Part shown: positions 1 to 10,846 of the stretch, in pieces
How positions within the stretch are numbered: position 1 is the first letter of the stretch
How the letters are laid out: every line of letters begins with the position of its first letter
Source of the DNA: Deroplatys truncata
Taxonomy: Eukaryota; Arthropoda; Insecta; Mantodea; Mantidae
Length of the DNA stretch: 64,000 bases
Assembly: GCA_030765065.1 (NCBI GenBank)
Contig: CM060981.1
Span: forward strand, 224,633,152-224,697,151
Direction of reading: 5' to 3'
Notes under the pieces: model-generated
The model's database searches: none
What the model was told of the DNA's origin: nothing
Seen by the model: the letters and a program-made list of their open reading frames with translations, nothing else
Made by a program: the position numbers and the translations under genes

Positions 1-483
1 GTTCCTATATTCCTGCAACCTTATTGGTTAAAACGAAATGAAGGCTACTATAGCTTTGAAGCTCCGCAGTACAATCGGTAAGGTGAATGAAACATCGAAT
101 GCTGGCGGAAACTACCGAACAATTCAGTCGTTGGCGATTATCGAATAATTCGATAGTTTTTATTCGGGTTACCGATCACTAATCATACTGCTTAGGCACA
201 CATAAAGGCCAAGCCATAAGATCTTTCCTTCGTTAGTATACACTTCTGATTGCTCTGTGTCTCAGACTGCAAGATCGCTTGATATCTCTTTATCCATGGC
301 CACGAAATGGCTTCGGTTATCTAGGGAAGGGATGCTTCACCGTCAATCTGGTTTGGGTCGAAAAGTTTGTCCACTTCTCAGCAGGACGCTACACTTATAG
401 GAGAGGCAGGTAGCAGTCAGGAAAATGCATGATAATATGCTTCCTAGATTCATAGCCGGATTGAAGCAGACATCATAAGAATA
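1..483. other. No recognisable gene
   Basis: I see no coding exon, RNA gene or clear repeat boundary here. If the minus-strand exon at 2337-2539 is real, this stretch lies 3' of it, in a following intron or beyond. Confidence 0.4.
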
Positions 484-1306
484 AAAAGCTCTGGTGTGAT
501 ACATTCACCTGAGTTTCTCCAACCACTATCGTTTAATAGTGAGTATACAAACTTAAAGCTTTTTTTCTATCTACTTCATTTTAATCCTAATAAATCTTTG
601 CAGAAATAGCTACATTACACATTTAGTTTACACACACACAGGGAACAGTAATAGTCAAATGTTTAAGAACTGGGCGCTATATGCTGCCCTAAAATTCCAT
701 ACTGTTTCCCTGCAATCGCGAGAAACAGCTGAATGTTGACAGGACTTCAAAGAATCACTAAGTAATGAACAATTCGACCATTAAAGAAGGATATCGCAGA
801 AACGGCTTATGCTACAAAAATATTTTAAACAAATCGAGTGTCTTAGAGACATACACATTTTTTGTGTAGTACGTTTTCAACTATCGCTTAGCGTTTACCA
901 GTTAAACAACATTATAAAAAATTCCCTCGTATGAAGAGGATTTCATAGACTATTCAAGTTATACATTTTAGTTTTCACGTAAATATTTTAATATACGGTA
1001 TCTTAATCAAAGTCGTTAAGAGCATTATTTTAGAAAATCAAGCATTTGGAAAAAATGTTCCATATGAAAGGTACTTTGGGATGGGGGAATTTCATTCTTA
1101 AATACCAAGTTTAGTATTTGTCCGACTTTTCGTTATTGAGTTATATTGTTCAAAGAAACACACACATGGACCTTTTTCTGAAAATGCATCTTTTGGGTTT
1201 ATGGGACCTCAACACACATATTTACGGCGAAATCTCGACATCAAATTTTTGGGTGGAATACAATATTTCCCTTACGTACTATCTATACGTAATAGAAAAA
1301 GTGAAA
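484..1306 (+). mobile_element. Family H repeat, divergent near-complete copy
   Basis: This is an old copy of the window's dominant repeat. It begins with a form of the family's 5' edge (A-run, then CTCTGGTGTGATACATTCAC) and ends in the GAAAAAGTGAAA form of the 3' edge. Family landmarks appear in order: the ATGTTCCATATGAAAGG segment, the CACACACA patch near 1158, and the GGTGGAATACAATATTTCCC block near 1251. Short reading frames across it are only what the family's sequence happens to leave open. It groups with the copies at 2733 and 22665, which share an older 5' half. Confidence 0.7.
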
Positions 1307-2336
1307 CGAATGCAGGAGAAAAAACTAGGTATGAATTATTAATTTTTGGGCACCATGCTTTAAAACTATCGATTAATTTCAATTGTATAGTTCAACAACT
1401 TAGCAAAAACCCTTGGGAGGGGTAACTCACCTGGTCATGTATTCCCCTTAACTGCCTTGGGCGGGCATAACTCTTGAGTTATTGCTTAAGCACCACACGC
1501 CATAATTTCGCCTAACCCGTGTTTTATTTTATTTTCAGAAAGTCGTTTATCACTTAATTACACCACTGTTATAACTATCCAACTGTAGAGGCAGGGCTAA
1601 AGACACAAGAGCATTGCAACAAAAATGCTTTGTTTGTAGATTGCTGCGACAGGCCACGCAAAGAGCAGGGTCAGCGGTTGTGAAAACAAATGTTTGCACA
1701 TAATTAGCGATAGCATTTCACATACATATGGTATTAGGACGGGATATCTTCTAAAAGTTAATTCCCACTTTTTAGGGTATTTAATAGCCTTCACTCCCTG
1801 TCTGTCTCTTCAAGGAAAAAGGTTCCTAGCTGATTGATTCTCATAATACAAAATATTTCAATTGAATTGGCGGCTTTAATTTTAATAAGGAGACCAATCA
1901 CACATCATCATCTCGAAACTGTGCTCTTTAACATATCTCTTACAGAACTGGAATAAGGATTCTAGTTTTTGAGTTATCGTGATGTACCAGGATCCTATTA
2001 AATTTTTCTGCAAATAAAATTGCTGTGTTCACAAATTTGACGTGACTGTTTCCCGCGTATCAGCCCACTTCCTTTTTAAGACACCTCATTGGATAACTCA
2101 GTAGCTAAAGGCAAAACACTGAATACTCGTGCAGTAGTAGACCGAGGAATTCTTACTAAGTTGTTATATTATAATTGGCGAGTGAGGCATAAATGAGATC
2201 GTTCATTGATTGAAAAGCATTTACGTGTAATTATTAACGAAGTAACAAGATATACAAATGAATATACAAAGCAAACTGTGCATTTTCTGCCTAGAATTCC
2301 TATGGGAGTATACTTCTCATTAAACGAACTACTTAC
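1307..2336. other. Presumed intron 3' of the prominin-like exon
   Basis: I see no further exon with good splice sites. A minus-strand open stretch at 1597-1794 encodes a hydrophobic segment, but it has no convincing acceptor and donor pair. The following exon of the minus-strand gene would have to start in phase 0 and is probably outside the window. Confidence 0.35.
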
Positions 2337-2539
2337 TGATTCTATTCGTAGGACCACGTCCAGTCCTGCTGTATCCACAGTATCGCAAAGGGAACGAAAT
2401 CTTGGTGAACACTGTCTCCGAAATATGTCCACCTGCAGTCGCAAATCTGCCAGACGTTCTCTGGAGTCCACTATCAAGTCCCTGGTCGATGCGGCGTTTG
2501 ACAGCAACGCTTCTACCTTCGCCGATATTGCCCTTGCCT
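2337..2539 (-). CDS. Internal coding exon, prominin-like protein (partial)
   Basis: A 203-bp minus-strand exon. Seen: a pyrimidine-rich acceptor (TTTTTCTTTACAG) just upstream at 2540, an open frame throughout, and a strong donor (GTAAGT) at 2336-2331. It starts with the last two bases of a codon and ends in phase 0. It encodes about 68 residues: a helical stretch (ARAISAKVEALLSNAAS, then STRDLIVDSRERLADLRLQV) followed by the cysteine pair RRQCSPRFRSLCDTVD and the ending LDVVLRIES. Known of the family: the second extracellular loop of prominins, pentaspan membrane glycoproteins of plasma-membrane protrusions, has a long helix followed by paired cysteines. Inferred: this is that region. Base composition is clearly richer in GC than the flanks. 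Another helical extracellular or cytoskeletal protein is possible. Confidence 0.65.
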
Positions 2540-2732
2540 CTGTAAAGAAAAATCCTTTAATATAGCTGCAGCCTTCACTTTAAGGGAGGTGGTTTTTATA
2601 GCATGTATCGGAATAAAGCTGCAGAATGGAACCTCATTTTACGGCAACAGTGACTCCAGCTAGAACCTGTCTCACCATATTCGTAATATTGCAACATACA
2701 ATCACTCCAGACAGTATTAGTTTCCATCTTAA

Positions 2733-3593
2733 ACATCTGACGTGTTATACTCACATGACGTTTCTACCGTCCATCGTTTATTATCTTTACGAAAGCTAAT
2801 TTTCCTAAATACTTCATTATAATAGACATAAAACTTTACAGAAATAGCTACATTACACATTTCGTTATAGATAAAAGGTTAACACCAATAGTCAAATGTT
2901 TAAGAACTGTACACTATATGCTGTCCTTAAAATTTCATACTATTTACATGCAATCCTGAAAAACAGCTTAAAATATCAAGACTTGTAAATAATGACAAAG
3001 TATTCAGCAATTCGATCCATTAATTCAGGATATCTTGAAAATGGCTGATGCCACAAAAAGCGTTATTTTAAGTAAATAGTATTCCTTAAAGAGCTCTATA
3101 TTTTTTGTATAGTACGTTTTCGTCTATCGCTTAACGTTTACCAGTTATACAAGGTCACATAAAATTCTTTACTAATGAACAGGACTCCAGATCCTATTTC
3201 CAGAAAATTCAAGATATAGATTTTATTTATTATGTCAATATCTTTAGTATATGGTATTTTAACCAAAATAGTTATAGGCATTTTTTAGAAAATAAAAGAT
3301 TTCAAGAATGTTCTACGTAAAGAATAATTGGAGGTGGGGGGAATTTTTTGAAACTCTCGTGTCGCATCTTTGGAAGGTATTGAACTTAAACACCAAGTAT
3401 GGTAATTATTGGAATTTTCGTTTTTAGTTATGCTGTTTGCAGACACACACAGACACTCAAGCGACCTGTTTTCAAAGTGCTTTTTTGGATTCAGGGGCCT
3501 CAAAACACGTATTTTAGGTGAACTCGTATCGAATTTTGGGGAGAAACGCAATACCTTCTCTACCTAGTAAGCACTTGGTAGAAAAAGTAAAAA
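2733..3593 (+). mobile_element. Family H repeat, near-complete older copy
   Basis: It begins at ACATCTGACGTGTTATACTC and ends GTAGAAAAAGTAAAAAG. The 3' hairpin arms read CTACC and GGTAG here instead of the usual CTACT and AGTAG, so the pairing is kept by changes on both sides. The central tract is a short CACACACAGACAC patch near 3441. It lies just 3', in minus-strand terms, of the gene's large intron boundary. Confidence 0.75.
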
Positions 3594-4010
3594 GGGAAGA
3601 TCAGTTAAATACCAAATTGGATGTTTAACATCAGCATCTTCCAAGGATACATCACAAAGATCTTCAGGAAATTCCTCCGCTCCAAACCGCCCTTTACATG
3701 CAATTTTTTTTATTTCTGCTTTTTTAAAAAATGACTCTTTGATGTAAACACTAATGTTTAACTATTGACAGGAAAAATAAAATATATATCTTGAATTTTC
3801 TGTGAATAGCCTGTGAAGTCCTCTTTATTCTAAAGGGTTTTTGTTTAAACCGTAAGAGTTGGACAAAATCTTACTACATAAAAATGTAGATCCTGTCAAA
3901 ACACACAATCTGTGCCAAACAAAAGTTTTGTGGCATTAACAACTTCCGAGATATTCTTAGTTTATGGTTTGAATTTTCAAATTTCAAAATTTTCTTAGGT
4001 GTTAATCCGG
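3594..4010 (-). mobile_element. Family H repeat fragment, inverted
   Basis: Read on the minus strand this matches the middle third of family H: the cell-like landmarks around the ATGTAGATCC and TGTCAAAACACACAAT blocks, the CTTCAGGAAATTCC segment, and the CATTAAC...GAGATATT block. It lacks both element ends. It abuts the 3' end of the plus-strand copy at 3593, giving a tail-to-middle inverted pair. Confidence 0.65.
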
Positions 4011-4109
4011 TATTCGTTTCTTCTCTTGATCACGCAAAGAGCATGGGATTTCAAAGCCATACATAATGATCCGCTTTAGTCTACTGTATGCTTGTACCCA
4101 CAACGAGAC

Positions 4110-4600
4110 TTGCACGTGCTCACAATCTATGGTAATAATTTCAGACGAGCACAATAGCTCCGCGCTGAAACATGTGGAACCGAATGAAAGTTCAGCAGTA
4201 TGAATGTATCACTGTGTTTGCTCAGTTGTGTACTCTTGTTCTTGTTGCATCAAATGGCGTCACAAATAGAACCATTCTGATAAGGGTACATTATTGCCCT
4301 TTCCGGTGCAAAATACTTGTATTCTAAGATTATTAAGCAATGCAAGAGGCGTGAGTTTACCATATCCAAGAAAGTGATCTCATGTGCACCCAACAAAAAA
4401 GGTACGGCCACATTATTCCAAAGGGCAAGAAACAGGTAAATCCACGACCGGCTCCCAGTCGCACCCCGGAGATAATTTGGAAGGTGAAGGCCCATACCTC
4501 TGGACCAAATCCTGTAACCATTGCACTGTAATTAGGGATATTTATTACTACTGTGAACAACATAAACAATCAGAATTTGAATCTAGACAAGTGCCGGGGA
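4110..4600 (+). repeat. Family K repeat, plus-strand copy (decayed ORF)
   Basis: This stretch is repeated in inverted orientation at about 27050-27545. In one frame the two copies match better as protein than as scattered DNA: both give VIISDEHNSS, LKHVEPNE, NHSDKGT, LPFP, QNTCILR, SQSHPGDN, EGEGP and FTVIRD or CTVIRD followed by YYCE. Stops and frameshifts break the frame in this copy. I do not recognise the family. The C..C and YYCE..H spacing could be a decayed zinc-binding segment, but that is a guess. It may be part of an unknown transposon or a retrocopied gene. Confidence 0.5.
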
Positions 4601-4989
4601 TATGTTTTGCCCAAACACATTGCAGAACGTGCCACTAACAGCAGAAAGCTGTGTGAACGATACCCAGCTGGTGAAAAGTGTATGTTTATTATCTTTTTAG
4701 ATAAGGTATATATTTATCTAAGCGACTACAACAAACCCTATTACCGACCAAGGGGAGAAAAAAAATTGAAAGTTGGTATAAGGAAACTAAAGAAAATTTC
4801 CCCAATGGTTTCATTGTAATAGTACGTGTGCGTGTGCGTGTGTGTGTATTTATTTCCATAATGCTATACAAAATTCTTACATTTTTTAATACATTAATTT
4901 GAGTTGCTATTTTTTTTCTTTCTTTAGTCCATCATGCATTTTAACACCGTGGTTATTTATGCATGGTAGGTCATAACAAACTCATATTG

Positions 4990-5760
4990 CTTTATTTTTC
5001 TAAACCATTTTTCTCTTACTCTCCCCATATATTCTCCTATTCTTTTTATATCCCTCTTCTTTTGCATTTTCATTATCCACTTTTAATACTTCTTTGTTAA
5101 CATTCTCCCATTCTTTAGGTAAAAACTGATCCCTCCAAAACTTAGTTTCCTCACATTCAATTATATAATGCAAATCATTATCTGCCCCTCCAAAAAGAGG
5201 ACATCTATCCAAATTCTCTCCCTTCCTATCTCCCCTCAGCCTATCTGCTCTTAATCTAGACCAGGCCCACCCTTCTCTCACTAACCTACATCCACATACT
5301 TCTCCCTTCCCCAGTCCACCTTTAATTGTCTATATGGTTCCAAACTTTTCTTTCCTTCCAGACTTTGAAATAATTCTTGTTTCTCTATATTTTCTACTCT
5401 GTTCCTCACTTCTTTCCAGAAACCTTAACTAACCCCCCTCTCTCTCTCTCCTCCCATTCCTATTTCCCGTAAAACTCTCCTTATTCCTTGAGCCCAATTC
5501 ATCCCAGCACTGGATTTTTCTTGTATTATTAAACATTGCCTCAAGGTATTATGCTCGTCCAATGATTTCAATCTATGCCAATATTTAAGTATCCTTTCTG
5601 CTATCATGCCCTTGCTACCTACTCTTCCCAACTTCAATATTGCTGCTCCATTAGGTGATGAAATAGATAAACCTAACATACATTTACAGAGCGATCTATG
5701 TACTTTATCAATCATCCCCCAACCTTTGTTCCAACCAGGTACATTAAAATGTCAAATTAA
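4990..5760 (-). pseudogene. Non-LTR retrotransposon, ORF2 C-terminal relic
   Basis: Minus-strand frames at 5425-5715 and 5000-5281 belong to one decayed reading frame. The first reads DKVHRSLCKCMLGLS and then PNGAAILKLGR and KYWHRL. This is the post-reverse-transcriptase region typical of many insect LINEs, where a conserved cysteine and PNGA-like motif follow the polymerase. The second has WAWSRLRADRL and the zinc-knuckle-like CPLFGGADNDLHYIIECEE (C..C..H..C type). A frameshift and stops near 5285 and 5420 separate the parts. No polymerase catalytic core is present, so this is a 5'-truncated copy, as usual for LINEs. The clade is not assigned. Confidence 0.7.
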
Positions 5761-5892
5761 CCATTCGTCGTTTACATAAAAATGTGAAAATCACCTCGAC
5801 ATATTATCAGACTAACTCCTGATAGCAATTTTCCATACAGAAATCCCTGCTCTCTATGTTGCAGATGTAAATAAAGACTGGTTGCATCAGGT

Positions 5893-5923
5893 TGAGGCTG
5901 TTTCAACCTACTCAACCTCAAGC
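5893..5923. repeat. Short inverted repeat
   Basis: GGTTGAG and CTCAACC form a 7-bp stem around a 14-base loop, with a further TTGAGG and CCTCAA overlap. It may mark an element edge, but no partner was found. Confidence 0.3.
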
Positions 5924-6084
5924 GCGACTTAATTGACCTAATAGTGGTCGATACTATAAAGCCCGTAACTTAAAGTGCTCACAGCATTGCAAGTCACCAT
6001 TGGGTTATGTAATCTCAATACAATTTGAGATCTCCTTGTGGTTTATCGGGAAAAATGCGAATCAGTTGGCGAATTTAATGTTGT

Positions 6085-6172
6085 TCCGGCATGCTGCCTT
6101 GGTAGCTCAGTGGTTAGAGCAACCGGACGGAGACTGGGAGTTCAAATCCCGGATATGGCATTGGATTTTTCA
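6085..6172 (+). mobile_element. tRNA-derived SINE head
   Basis: A tRNA-like head with an A-box (TGGTAGCTCAGTGGTTAGAG) and a B-box (GAGTTCAAATCCC), ending GGCATTGGATTTTTC. The same ending, GG..CTGGATTTTTTC, follows the tRNA-like head at 16485, so the two belong to one SINE family. It does not fold as a proper tRNA with a CCA-ready acceptor stem. Confidence 0.65.
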
Positions 6173-6404
6173 GTCGTCTGATTCTACCTTCCCAATTATT
6201 GTTTAAACTTTTGTGTACAATACCCAATAGCTACTATAGTACCTATAGTGCGAAGCTTTCCAGTGTATAATAAAGGAAGTAAACAGTTGAAATCGAGCTC
6301 TCAGAAAAATTGGGGGGGGGGTGATTGTTTGTTTTAGCGGAGAGTATGCCATAGCTTTTATGGGGATGGACACTCCTGGACAGAAGAATAATCTTTTGTA
6401 TGAA

Positions 6405-6465
6405 TATTCTGTAGAAGATTGAGTAGAGAAAGTCATGTGAAGACAGCAAATCAGATTTGTAAACA
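6405..6465 (-). mobile_element. Family H 5'-end fragment
   Basis: The minus strand reads as the family 5' edge: AAATCTGATTTG, then CACATGACTTTCTCTACTC. Only the first 60 or so bases are present. Confidence 0.6.
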
Positions 6466-7012
6466 TACCTTCAAAAGTACATGTTAAATTGCTTTTACTA
6501 TCCACGATACTTTCCTGAGTTTATAAAATAAAGGCTCTCTGTGTAACAAAAATACAAGAAGTCCCATTCTTATTCGCCTTTATATATAAGATCTCAAGAT
6601 CTAAATCTTCTCTTGTCGTCAGCATTTATGCTACATTAGTTACGTCGGAAGAATACACTCCTATAAATAGGATTTCTTAACACAAAGCATTACTTCAGCA
6701 GTGATTATTGAGCTTCGCAGTGGAAGTTTCTAAAGAGTGCGGTAGATTTTGAAGGGAAACACAGAAGCAAAATGAATGGAGTTATTAGGTTCTCTCATCT
6801 GGCAAATCAGAGAAGAGCACAAGGCGAGGCATCGGAGAGGAGTAATGCATTCATAACGTTGGCTTGGAGACGAGGGAGATTCTGTCAGAAAAATATTTTC
6901 TTTACAGTTATGACCGAAATATTCATACGTTCCTGAAAATCAGGTTCGCTAGCGTAAATTCGGGGTTTTATGTTTCCCATTCTATTCGAGGAAATGGTTA
7001 TTATTGTTCTCA
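6466..7012. other. No recognisable gene
   Basis: I find no exon or RNA gene. The stretch 6690-6960 is moderately GC-rich and has short open frames without splice signals. Confidence 0.3.
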
Positions 7013-7083
7013 TAAAAACTCAGATGTGTTGCATTCACATGACTTTCTATACTCTCTCTTCTAGAAAGTATTCTTCCAAATCC
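7013..7083 (+). mobile_element. Family H 5'-end fragment
   Basis: AAAAACTCAGATGTGTTGCA, then TTCACATGACTTTCTATACT, match the family 5' edge. After about 70 bases the sequence switches directly to an inverted copy that begins at its own 3' end, so the two pieces form a head-to-tail inverted junction. Confidence 0.65.
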
Positions 7084-7605
7084 TTATTCCTTTTTACTTT
7101 CTCTACTAGTATAGTAAGTAGGGGAAGTATTGCATTCCACCCAAAAATTCGATACCGAGATTTCACCGGAAATACATGTTTTGAGGCCCCTGAACAAAAA
7201 AAGTTTTAGAAAAATGTCCATGTGTGTGTATGTGTCTGTGTGTCTGTGAACAACACAACTCAAAAATGAAAAGTCGGATGAATACCAAACTTGGTATTTA
7301 GGTTCAGCATCTTTCAAAGATTTTCAAGAAAATCCCCCACCCCAGACTACCGTTTACATGGAACATTTTTTGAAAATTTTGCTATTCTCAAAAATGGCTC
7401 TAACGATTTTGATTAAAATATCATATACTCGTATTTAAGATATTTTTGTGGCAAATGAAAAGTATGTCATGAAGTTTCTGGGGGTGTCCCTAAAAGTCCT
7501 CTTCATTCTGAATGGTTTGAATAACTGGAAAACCGAAAGATATAGACAAAATTGCACTACACAAAAAATGTAGATCTCGTTAAAATACACAATTTGCCAT
7601 ATACA
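7084..7605 (-). mobile_element. Family H repeat, 3' half, interrupted
   Basis: On the minus strand this is the 3' half of family H, from its 3' edge (TACTTTCTCTACTAGTATAG on the plus strand) through the CA-rich centre to the TGTAGATCTCGTTAAAATAC block. At 7605 it is interrupted by the 3' edge of another minus-strand copy. Confidence 0.75.
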
Positions 7606-8462
7606 TTTTTACTTTCTCTACTACGTATAGTAAGTAGGGGAAGTATTGCATTCCACTCAAAAATTTGATACCGAGATTTCACCGGAAATACATGTTTTGA
7701 GATCTCCTGAATCCAAAAAAGGTATTTTTGGAAACATGTCCGTGTGTGTGTCTGTGTGTGAGTGTGTGTCTGTGAACAGCGTAACTCAGAAAGGAACAGT
7801 CGGATAAACACCAAACTTGGTATTTAGGTTCAGTATCTTCCAGAGATGCGACAAGAAGGTTTTCAAGAAAATCCCCCCACCCCAGATTACCCTTATATGG
7901 AAAATTTTTCGAAAAGTTTTATTCTCCCAAAAACGGCTCTAATGATTTTAATTAAAGTATCATATCTTTAAGAAATTTTTATGGCAAATAAAATTTATAC
8001 CTTGAATTTGGGAATGTCTCTAAAAGTATTCTTCATTGTGAACGACTTTTGCATAACTGGTAAACCATAAGAGATAGACAAAATTTTACTACACAAAAAG
8101 TGTAGATCGCGTTAAAATACACAATTTATGTCATATACAATTTTTGTTGTTGAGTGAACCATTTTCGAGATATTGCTTGTTATTCCCTTAAATTTTCCAA
8201 TACTTATGCTTTATCTCAAATGTGAATTGAATATTATTTTTTTTTGTCTTGGATATGCAAAGAGTGTTAATCTGTGGCAAAGAGAATGGTGCTGCACATA
8301 GCAACCAGCTATTAAGAGGTATGTCTATGCTTAAAGGCTACTGTATTTCTATATTGCTCTTGCAAATACAAAACAAGGGGAACATAGTATGCCTTAAGCG
8401 ATAGTCAAATACTTTTAGAACTGGTCGCTATGTGTAAAATGTAATTCTCTTTGCATGTCAAG
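7606..8462 (-). mobile_element. Family H repeat, long subfamily, minus copy
   Basis: It runs from the 3' edge (ATTTTTACTTTCTCTACTAC on the plus strand) through the GTGTGTGTCTGTG centre to an internal inverted duplication at about 8270-8462. There, ACATAGCAACCAGCT is followed by GGTCGCTATGTG in the opposite sense. The same duplication is seen at 21160-21330 and 33640-33850, defining a long subfamily. The final 5' edge is missing. Confidence 0.7.
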
Positions 8463-9005
8463 AACATAAAAAAGAACAACGAATTTTCAGTTGAGAAAAA
8501 GTGTAAGAATTGGAAAAATTAGAGAAATAACAACGAATATCTCGAAAATGGTTCGCTTTACAAAAAAAAAATGTTTGTGACATATGTTTTGTGTTTTAAC
8601 GAGATCTACATATTTATGTATTAAATTTTTGTCTATCTCTTATGGTTTACCGGTTATGCAAAAGTCATTCAGAATGAAGAGGACTTTTGGTGTCATCCCC
8701 ATGAAAATTCAAGATATACATTTTATTTTCCATAAAAAGGTCTTAAAACATATGATACTGTAATCAAAATCGTTAGAACCGGTTTTGAGAAAATAAAAAT
8801 GTTCGAAAAATGTTCCATGTAAGAGCTGGTTTGTGGATCAGGGATTTTCTTGAAAACTTTCACATCGCATCCCTGGAACATATTGAACCTAAATACAAAG
8901 TTTGGTGTTTATCCGACTTTTCATTTTTGAGTTATGCTGTTCACAGAATGACAGACAGACAGACACACAAGACATACACACGGACATGTTTCCAAAAATG
9001 CTTTA
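8463..9005 (+). mobile_element. Family H repeat, plus copy, central part
   Basis: The sequence turns over at about 8462 into a plus-strand copy that continues through the ATGTTCCATGTAAGAGC segment and the ACAGACAGACACACAAG centre. It stops at TCCAAAAATGCTTTATT, before the 3' third. The following bases are inverted 5'-half sequence. Confidence 0.65.
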
Positions 9006-9254
9006 TTTTTTATGTCCTGGACATGCAAAGAGAATGGAATGCTCCACATAGCAACCAGCTCTTAAAAGATTTGACTATCGCTTTAAGCCTACCATATTCC
9101 TCTTACACTTACAAGAAAATTAGCAATAAGATAGAGTCTGCAAATGTTTATCTCGATTAACGTGAAGTAGATGGAGAATAAGCCTTTGTAAAAATAGTTT
9201 GTACAAGAGTAGAGAAAGTCATGTGAGTGTAACACATCAGAATTTTTTTTGTGA
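9006..9254 (-). mobile_element. Family H repeat, 5' third, inverted
   Basis: The minus strand begins at the family 5' edge (AAAAAAATTCTGATGTGTTA) near 9254 and runs inward past TGTACAAACTATTTTTACAA to the TGCATGTCCAGGAC block. It meets the plus-strand copy at 9005. Confidence 0.7.
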
Positions 9255-9520
9255 ATTCCGAAATGTTCCTTGTTATTTGTTTCATTTGGCAATACGCATA
9301 CTTTTTCTCAAATTGGAATTCCTTATTCATTATTTTTTGTCCTGGTAATGCAAAGAGAATGCACATAGCAACCAGGTCTTAAAATATTTGACTATCGCTT
9401 AAAGCCTACCAATTCCCCTTGCATCTACAAGAAAATTAGCAATAAGATTAACATCTCGATATCTCGATTAACATGAAGTAGAGAATAAGCGTTTGTAACA
9501 ATAGTTTTTACAAGAGTACC
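9255..9520 (-). mobile_element. Family H repeat, 5'-half fragment
   Basis: A second minus-strand 5'-half piece in tandem with the previous one. It carries TTTTACAAGAGTACC at its outer side and CTTTTTCTCAAATTGGAATTC inward. Confidence 0.6.
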
Positions 9521-9599
9521 CCAGATTTAACTGCAATGGTCACAGCAGCGGCATTTTACCTTTAGAACATTTGCCAATCGGCAGTGGTGTTAACTCATA

Positions 9600-9790
9600 T
9601 ACGTTATTATTGGATTTCTGATTTCTTTTTCTTTTGATTACACATTAGATCACATACACATTCACACTTCCAGTCTCTGGAGAGGATAGGGAATATTCTT
9701 GTCTAGAGAAATATTCCACTCCAGGCGGGAATCGAACCCAGAATCCCACGCACCGCAGGCAGGTGCTCTACCTACTAAGCTGCGGGGCCA
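9600..9790 (-). mobile_element. tRNA-derived SINE, well preserved head
   Basis: On the minus strand the element opens GGCCCCGCAGCTTAGTAGGT and has an A-box (CTTAGTAGGTAGAGC) and a perfect B-box (GGTTCGATTCCC). A short body (ATATTTCTCTAGACAAG) and an A-rich tail follow. It is the best preserved tRNA-like head in the window. The long 3' body and A-rich tail argue for a SINE, not a functional tRNA gene. Confidence 0.75.
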
Positions 9791-9796
9791 ATTACT

Positions 9797-10090
9797 TCTT
9801 GTTAATCGAGATAAAGCTTTATTTCACATTTACACATTTCGTTATGGGTAGAGGAAGGATATACTGGGCTACTGCGATAGTCAGATTTTTAGAAAGTGGA
9901 TTGCCATGTTATGACTTTGAAATTCTATGCTATTTGCTTGGCAACAATAAAAAAACCAATAGAATTTCGTATACTTGAAAAATTTATGTTTTTGAACATT
10001 CTAACCAATAACAAGGGTATCTCGGAAATGCTTAACGATACAAAATATTTATTTGGTATAAATGGTGTGTTTTAACGTGAAGCTGGATGT
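9797..10090 (+). mobile_element. Family H repeat, divergent 5'-half fragment
   Basis: TTAATCGAGATAAAG, the GCGATAGTCAGATTTTTAGA block and ATCTCGGAAATGCTTAAC correspond to the family's 5' half, closest to the copy at 55941. It is cut off by the SINE at its left. Confidence 0.55.
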
Positions 10091-10511
10091 GGCATGCCCC
10101 AATGATGCGACAATTTGGTACATGAATATATGTTGTTATATAAAATAATAGAAAATGTTGAGATAAAAATAAAGGTCGATACTTTATTTATTTTTTTCCC
10201 TAAAGATAGTTTGAATTCTTCTACCTTTTCCCGTTGTCTCCATTATCTGTTGTGGATTCTGCTGCCGGTTGCTCCAATGGTAGAGCTACGAGTACCTTCC
10301 CTCAGGGTATGCGTGAATATATGGTGAAGGGCAACATCAGTTTAAATTGACTGAGAAATATTTGAGCTCTTGAAGTGTGTTGCCGGCCTTTTGAAAGGAA
10401 GAAATATGGGGTCTTTCAACAAGAGTGTCCTATATTTGAACTTAAATAAAACACGTTCTATAAATGATAGAGGTTTATTTCTTTTTTTATTTTTGAACAT
10501 AATTAATGTCA

Positions 10512-10808
10512 TTACGTGTGAAAGAGAACATCAGTTAAGTGACCGCCGCGACTTCGTTGGGTTGCGCGTATACGGTTGACCCAATTCTCAATGACAGAAG
10601 AACGTAAATTAGGTCCAACTTCACGAATAACACGCGTGATGTTATTCATAAGATCATTTACTGTTTCTGGCCTGTTGAAATAAACTGGAGATTTAACATA
10701 ACCTCACAAGAAGTAATCCAACGGCGTTAAATCACATGACCACTGGGGCCACTTAACACCACCACCACCACCACCACCACCGCCGTAGCCGCCGCCTCCG
10801 CCGCCGCC

Positions 10809-10846
<38 letters not shown>

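Noticed and set aside
1597-1794. Transmembrane-like exon of the prominin-like gene
   Set aside because: It encodes a hydrophobic stretch, but there is no convincing acceptor/donor pair and the phase does not follow from exon 2337-2539.
2206-2565. Plus-strand 119-codon frame opposite the prominin-like exon
   Set aside because: It is the shadow of the minus-strand exon; it lacks splice or start context, whereas the minus strand has both splice signals.
9715-9790. Functional tRNA gene on the minus strand
   Set aside because: The A- and B-boxes are good, but a SINE-type body and A-rich tail follow and the acceptor stem does not close properly.
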